Below, one piece after another: positions 59,945-64,000 of a DNA stretch of 64,000 nt (its first letter is position 1; every line of letters starts with the position of its first letter). The position numbers and the translations under genes are program-made. The notes under the pieces were generated by a model. It had not been told where the DNA came from. It was given only the letters and a program-made list of their open reading frames with translations, and ran no database searches. Source of the DNA: Methyloversatilis discipulorum (GTDB lineage: Bacteria > Pseudomonadota > Gammaproteobacteria > Burkholderiales > Rhodocyclaceae); contig NZ_JADMJL010000016.1 in assembly GCF_018780585.1 (NCBI RefSeq), positions 428,611-492,610 of the forward strand. Direction: 5' to 3'.

Positions 59945-61054
59945 ATGAAGCTCAAATCCGCGATGCGCGGCCTGATTCCGGCTGCGCTGTTCTCGATGAT
60001 GGCAGGCGCCGGTCTGGTGCAGGCAGCCGGTACCGCCTACGTGAGCAACCAGGACGGCGGCATTTCCATCATCGATCTGGCGAAGATGGAAGTCACCGGC
60101 GAATACGAGGTGGGCGGCAAGGTGCCGCGCGGCCTGGGCGTCACCGACGACGGCAAGACGCTGGTGGTTGCCGTGCGCGAAACCGGCGACATCGCACTGA
60201 TCGACACCGCCAGCGGCAAGGTGACCAAGCGGGTCAAGATAGGCAAGAACCCGGAATTCGTGCGGGTGCGCGGCAACATGGCCTTCGTGTCCTTCGAGCC
60301 GACGTCGAAGCTGGGCCCGCCGCCCAAGCCGGGCGCGGAAAAGAAGGATGACGACAAGAAGGCTGGCGGCAAGGAAGGCGGCCACGGTCACGACGACGAT
60401 GACGACGATGACAAGGAACCGGCCAAGGTCGCGGTGATCGACCTGAAGAAGGGCAAGGTGATCCGCAACATCGTTGGCGGTCCGGAAACCGAAGGCATCG
60501 AATTCACCGCCGACGGCAAGCGTCTGGTGGTGACCAACGAGGCCGACAACACGCTGACGCTGCACGACATCAAGACCGGCAAGCTGCTGAAGAAGGTCGA
60601 CGTCGAGAAGCACGGTGCCCGTCCGCGCGGCATCAAGCTGTCGCCGGACGGCAAGACCTTCATCGCGACGCTGGAGTTCGGCAACAACTTCCTGGTGCTC
60701 GACGACAAGCTGAACCCGGTCAAGACGGTCGCCACCGGCCAGACGCCCTACGGTGTCGCCTTCGACAGCAAGGGCGAACGCCTGTTTGTCGCCACCGCCC
60801 GGGCCAAGGCGCTTGAGGTGTACGACGCGAAGACCTTCGCCAAGATCAAGGACGTTCCGCTGAACGCCGAGCGCTGCTGGCACTTCACCTTCACGCCGGA
60901 CGAGAAGCAGATCCTGGTGGCCTGCGGCCGTTCGGACGCAGTGGTGATCGTCGATGCGGAGAAGCTCGAAGTCACCGGCAAGATCGAGGACAAGAAGCTG
61001 CCCTGGGGCGTCGTCACCTTCCCGCGCGCGATGGGCAGCCTCGACCAGAACTGA
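59945..61054 (+). CDS. Exported YVTN-type beta-propeller protein with acidic/His insertion
   Basis: A 369-residue protein with signal peptide (LIPAALFSMMAGAGLVQAAG) and repeated blades of the form xDGKTLVVAVRETGDIALID, LVVTNEADNTLTLHD, FVATARAKALEVYD, ending PWGVVTFPRAMGSLDQN. The repeats resemble the YVTN family and the PQQ-catabolism-associated propellers (TIGR03866); substrate is unknown. One loop (about residues 121-160) inserts proline/lysine residues and GGHGHDDDDDDDKE, a likely divalent-metal-binding stretch. GGAGG precedes ATG 59945; a TATACT hexamer lies at 59888-59893. Monocistronic, with a terminator after. Confidence 0.86.
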   Translation: MKLKSAMRGLIPAALFSMMAGAGLVQAAGTAYVSNQDGGISIIDLAKMEVTGEYEVGGKVPRGLGVTDDGKTLVVAVRETGDIALIDTASGKVTKRVKIGKNPEFVRVRGNMAFVSFEPTSKLGPPPKPGAEKKDDDKKAGGKEGGHGHDDDDDDDKEPAKVAVIDLKKGKVIRNIVGGPETEGIEFTADGKRLVVTNEADNTLTLHDIKTGKLLKKVDVEKHGARPRGIKLSPDGKTFIATLEFGNNFLVLDDKLNPVKTVATGQTPYGVAFDSKGERLFVATARAKALEVYDAKTFAKIKDVPLNAERCWHFTFTPDEKQILVACGRSDAVVIVDAEKLEVTGKIEDKKLPWGVVTFPRAMGSLDQN

Positions 61055-61081
61055 TCCGCTTCGCTCGTTCGTTGTCCTGGG

Positions 61082-61107
61082 CCCGCCGCAAGGCGGGTTC
61101 TTTTTTT
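61082..61107 (+). terminator. Rho-independent terminator after the beta-propeller gene
   Basis: A 6-bp GC stem CCCGCC/GGCGGG (61082-61087 and 61092-61097) with tetraloop GCAA and a T-rich tail (TTCTTTTTTT). Confidence 0.9.
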
Positions 61108-61181
61108 GTACTGCATTGTCCCGAAGCTGAAATACGCCGCGCGCAGACTGCCCCTGTCAATCTTCATGTCATGGTGCCTGC

Positions 61182-62114
61182 GTGGACGAGCGCAGCATGC
61201 TTCTGCCGGATCGGCGGCGACTGGCCTGGGCCGAATACGGTGATCCGTTCGGCTATCCGGTCATCCTGTGCCACGGTGTTCCGGGGTCGCGCCGTCAGGT
61301 GCCGCCCTTCGATGCGCTCACCAGCGAGCGACACGCGCGCCTCATCGTGCCCGACCGAGCCGGCTACGGCCTGTCCGACGGCGCGCCCGGCTGGGGTCTG
61401 GCGCAATGGCGGCAGGACGTCGGCGCGCTGGTCGATCACCTGAAGCTGGGCGACTTCGCGGTCGGTGGCGTGTCTGGCGGTGCGCCATTCGCCTGCGCGC
61501 TGGTGGCGGAGTTCGGCGAACGGGTGTCCCGACTGGTGCTGGTCAGCGGCGTGGCGCCCGGGTACGGCGCGTCGGCGGATGCGCTCAAACTGCATCCTTT
61601 CGAAGCGGTGATGGTCCGCCTCGCGGTGCGCACGCCCCGCCTTGCCAGGCTGCTGATCGAGCCGCTGGCCGTCGTCGCCGCGCTGTGGCCCAGGACCTAC
61701 CTGTCTGCGATGTGCCGGCTGGTCGGCGAGGCGGATCGCGCCGAACTGGCGCGCGCGGACATCCACGATATGTTCTTCGACGATCTGCCGAGCGCCGCCC
61801 GCCAGGGCGCGGCGGCCATCGTCCGCGATCTGGCGATTGCCGCATCCGACTGGCAGCTCACGCTGCAGGACTATCCGGGCACGGTCGAGATCGTGCAGGG
61901 CTGTGACGATGCCATCGTGCCGGCCGACTGCGCCAGCCGGCTCGCCTTCCTGTTTCCGCAGGCCAGCGTGCGACTGCTGGCGGGCGAGGGGCACTTCTTC
62001 GTATTCAGCCGCTGGAGCGAAATTCTTGCCGCGCTGATGGCCCGGCGCTGGCGACACGAACAGGAGGTGCAGATGCCGCTGAAGCGCGCGCCGGCGCCGT
62101 CGTCACCCCGCTGA
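61182..62114 (+). CDS. Alpha/beta hydrolase
   Basis: A 310-residue alpha/beta-hydrolase fold protein. The oxyanion HGVPGSRRQ, nucleophile elbow GVSGGAP (serine), Asp in GCDDAIVP and His in GEGHFFVF form a complete set. There is no signal peptide. Substrate unknown. GTG 61182 is taken as start; ATG 61197, with GGACGAG upstream, is an equally possible start five codons later. The C-terminal ~20 residues are basic and low-complexity. Confidence 0.87.
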   Translation: MDERSMLLPDRRRLAWAEYGDPFGYPVILCHGVPGSRRQVPPFDALTSERHARLIVPDRAGYGLSDGAPGWGLAQWRQDVGALVDHLKLGDFAVGGVSGGAPFACALVAEFGERVSRLVLVSGVAPGYGASADALKLHPFEAVMVRLAVRTPRLARLLIEPLAVVAALWPRTYLSAMCRLVGEADRAELARADIHDMFFDDLPSAARQGAAAIVRDLAIAASDWQLTLQDYPGTVEIVQGCDDAIVPADCASRLAFLFPQASVRLLAGEGHFFVFSRWSEILAALMARRWRHEQEVQMPLKRAPAPSSPR

Positions 62115-62138
62115 AACATTCGGCTGCAAGAATCCGGG

Positions 62139-62168
62139 CCGGTTGTTGCAAAGTGTTGCAACAGCCGG
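62139..62168. promoter_or_regulatory. Inverted repeat upstream of epsA (candidate operator)
   Basis: CCGGTTGTTGCAA (62139-62151) and TTGCAACAGCCGG (62156-62168) form a 13-bp inverted repeat, 12 of 13 positions paired, around AGTG. It lies 72 bases upstream of the LuxR-type regulator gene. No T-run follows, so a terminator is less likely; such dyads suit a dimeric regulator, possibly EpsA itself. Confidence 0.5.
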
Positions 62169-62240
62169 CGCGTCTGTTGCGGCATCGGACAGGCTTCATT
62201 CGAACGACGGCCACAAGGCTGCTTCCATCCCGGTTTCTAC

Positions 62241-63032
62241 ATGACAGATCCGCTCGCGCAGGATCAGATCGACGTGCAGCTATTGCTGTTTACGATCGAA
62301 ACCTCGATCCGGGTCGTCAAGCGCTTCCAGTTCTTTCTGTGGGCGCAGGGTTCGCTGCAGACCTTTCTGCCGCACGAAACGCTGCTCTGCGCCTGTGGCG
62401 ACATCGAGCGCGGCGACTATCGCGCTTCGGTGTTCTCGCGCTCGGTACTGTCACCGGAATACGAGTCGAGGCTGATCGATCCGGCCGCCGGGCTGATGGC
62501 GCGCCTGCTCGACGACTGGCGCGCCGGCGCGCGCGAGCCGCTGGCCTACGGCGGTGGCGTGCGCGGCCGCAGCGGTGCCGCCGCGCTGCGCACACTCGGG
62601 CTGCAGCACGCGCTGGCGCACGGTTGCCGCGAGGCGCGCGGCGAGCAATCGACCTTCTTCGCGCTGCTCGGCATGCCCGATGCACCGACCGATCAGGACG
62701 CCCGCCGCATCGAACTGCTGATGCCCAACCTGCATCTGGCGCTGCTGCGCATCACCGAATTCGAGCGGCGCGAGGGTGCCGAGCGCGCGAACGGTCGCTA
62801 CAGCTCGCCGCTGACGCTGAGCGCGCGCGAACTGCAGGTGCTCGACTGGGTACGCGAGGGCAAGACCAACCATGAGATCGGGCAGATCCTCGACATCAGC
62901 CCGCTCACCGTGAAGAACCACATCCAGAAGATCCTGCGCAAGCTCGACGTGACCAATCGCGCGCAGGCCGTGGCGCGACTGGCGGCGCTGCGCGCGCACG
63001 AAGCGGGCCGGGATCTGGCGGGAGAGACATGA
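62241..63032 (+). CDS. epsA: LuxR-type transcriptional regulator EpsA (XrtB/PEP-CTERM-associated)
   Basis: A 263-residue regulator. The N-terminal domain lacks a recognised ligand site but fits the EpsA family (TIGR03020), found with exopolysaccharide and exosortase loci. The C-terminal LuxR HTH (about 190-250) reads LSARELQVLDWVREGKTNHE, then ILDISPLTVKNHIQKILRKLDV. No exopolysaccharide genes lie immediately beside it in the window, so its targets are unseen. The stop overlaps the ankyrin gene start (ATGA). Confidence 0.85.
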   Translation: MTDPLAQDQIDVQLLLFTIETSIRVVKRFQFFLWAQGSLQTFLPHETLLCACGDIERGDYRASVFSRSVLSPEYESRLIDPAAGLMARLLDDWRAGAREPLAYGGGVRGRSGAAALRTLGLQHALAHGCREARGEQSTFFALLGMPDAPTDQDARRIELLMPNLHLALLRITEFERREGAERANGRYSSPLTLSARELQVLDWVREGKTNHEIGQILDISPLTVKNHIQKILRKLDVTNRAQAVARLAALRAHEAGRDLAGET

Positions 63033-63835
63033 TGAACACGCGGAAGATCGCAGCCTGCGCGCTGCTGGCATGCGCCGGAGCCGTCGGCGCACAGGAACTG
63101 CCACCGGAGTGGCAGGGCGTGATCGCCGAACCGGCACGCCCGCGCGCGGCGATGCCCACCACACCGATCGAGTACGCCGACATGCGCCGCACCGGCGACG
63201 ACGCTGGCCCGCGCGACTACCGCAGTGCCGACTACGCGATGCTGTCGGCAGCCCGCCGTGGCGACTGGGCGGCCGTCAACCGGTTGCTCAAGTCCGGCGC
63301 CGCCGCCAACGTGCGCGACGTGTGGGGCGACAGCGTGCTGGCGCGTGCCGCCGCTGCCGGCGAGACCGAAACGGTGCGCGCACTGCTGGCCGCCGGCGCA
63401 CATGTCGACCGCAAGGGCGCGTCGGGTTTCACCCCGCTCGGCGCCGCCGCACTGGCCGGCCATCACAAGGTCGTCGCGCTGCTGTTGCGCGCCGGTGCGG
63501 ACGTCGACGCGAAGAGCGCGAACGGGCACGTGCCGATGATCGATGCGGTGATGCTGGATCGCGCCGAGGTGGTGGCCGAACTGGTGCGCGCGCGTCCGGA
63601 CTGGCTGGTCTATGAGCGCGAACTGGGCCGGCACGCCCTTTCGCTGGCCGCCTCGCTGGGTCATGTACGCGTGCTCGACCAGTTGCTGGCCGCCGGCTTC
63701 GACCCCAATCTGCCGGATCGGGCCGGCTTCAATGCGCTGTACTGGGCGGTGTTCCGCAAGCAGCGTCTGGCGGTGGCCCACCTGCTGGCCTCGGGTGCCG
63801 ACCCGGGGGCGATGTCGACCGAGATCTACGACTGA
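63029..63835 (+). CDS. Exported ankyrin-repeat protein
   Basis: A 268-residue protein with a short signal peptide (IAACALLACAGAVGAQ) and five or so ankyrin repeats, e.g. DYAMLSAARRGDWAAVNRLL, LARAAAAGETETVRALLAAG, FTPLGAAALAGHHKVVALLL. It is likely periplasmic and binds an unknown partner. Start at the first ATG (63029) overlaps the epsA stop, so expression is coupled to the regulator. Confidence 0.87.
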   Translation: MMNTRKIAACALLACAGAVGAQELPPEWQGVIAEPARPRAAMPTTPIEYADMRRTGDDAGPRDYRSADYAMLSAARRGDWAAVNRLLKSGAAANVRDVWGDSVLARAAAAGETETVRALLAAGAHVDRKGASGFTPLGAAALAGHHKVVALLLRAGADVDAKSANGHVPMIDAVMLDRAEVVAELVRARPDWLVYERELGRHALSLAASLGHVRVLDQLLAAGFDPNLPDRAGFNALYWAVFRKQRLAVAHLLASGADPGAMSTEIYD

Positions 63836-63879
63836 ACTTTGGAAGCGGCCGTCGCTGTCCGCCGGCTTCAATTCAGGCT

Positions 63880-63957
63880 GCAGTCGGGGTTAGAGGACCC
63901 CTCCCACAGAACCTGACCCTGGCTCCGGCTGCGGGTCGGGCGCCTCCCTTGTGGGAG
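63880..63957. repeat. REP-like element, inverted orientation, partial
   Basis: GCAGTCGGGGTTAGAGGACC and the following CCTCCCACAGAAC match the reverse complement of the array core; the outer GCGGCC dyad is missing and the copy ends in CTTGTGGGAG. It follows the ankyrin gene. The rest of the window end (63958-64000) shows no gene. Confidence 0.75.
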
Positions 63958-64000
63958 ATTCTATGTTCCGGCGCAAGCGTTTTCGTGCTGTTTCGGGACA

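Overview
The window is high-GC, densely coded chromosomal DNA from a betaproteobacterium. Supporting this are a DUF3579 family protein, the gene order trxB / ftsK-lolA-rarA, an EpsA-type (XrtB/PEP-CTERM-associated) LuxR regulator, contiguous argD-argF-argG and a complete pel operon. A Rhodocyclales/Methyloversatilis-like host is my guess from protein flavour; I could not run a search. I see no phage, insertion sequence, CRISPR, rRNA or tRNA.

Layout. 1-1731: a two-component system (truncated kinase, OmpR-type regulator) and a small membrane protein. 1888-6046: two GH17 beta-1,3-glucan-active membrane proteins, the first fused to a GT2 glycosyltransferase. 6032-8629: PEBP-like protein, murJ and rpsT with a clear promoter and terminator. 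8821-9668: two small divergent unknowns around an AT-rich promoter. 9925-14174: argD-argF-argG, ppnP, yajQ. 14232-18448: a glutamine amidotransferase divergently overlapping a retropepsin-like protease, a NudL-like hydrolase, a CobD/CbiB-like protein and a thiolase. 18661-22661: the Anbu proteasome operon (ATP-grasp, alpha-E, transglutaminase-like, Anbu). 22783-35214: pelABCDEFG, the Pel exopolysaccharide machinery. 35239-35753: a tandem array of four ~131-bp REP-like units, with related single copies at 52393 and 63880.

35783-40555: rsgA, pterin dehydratase, an M48 protease, orn and nadE. 40605-44800: a trypsin-like protease with TPRs, preceded by an overlapping paralogue that has lost all three catalytic residues. 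45031-52376: glnB, smr, trxB, a Crp/Fnr regulator, ftsK, lolA and rarA. 52494-59704: prfB (with its programmed frameshift) followed by a tightly packed set encoding a membrane-anchored extracytoplasmic protein, a kleisin-like protein, a MukE/MksE-like winged-helix protein and an SMC-type ATPase. No Toprim nuclease (JetD/MksG) is present, so this is not a standard Wadjet locus. 59945-63835: a beta-propeller protein, a hydrolase, EpsA and an ankyrin-repeat protein.

How they fit together. Envelope polysaccharide is a theme: Pel secretion, GH17/GT2 glucan enzymes, MurJ and EpsA. Cyclic-di-GMP-related proteins recur (PelD receptor, YajQ, and Orn, which clears pGpG). The parts least explained by known systems are the SMC operon with its membrane partner (52494-58597), the protease/pseudoprotease pair (40605-44800), and the short leader frames placed in front of pelA and pelF.
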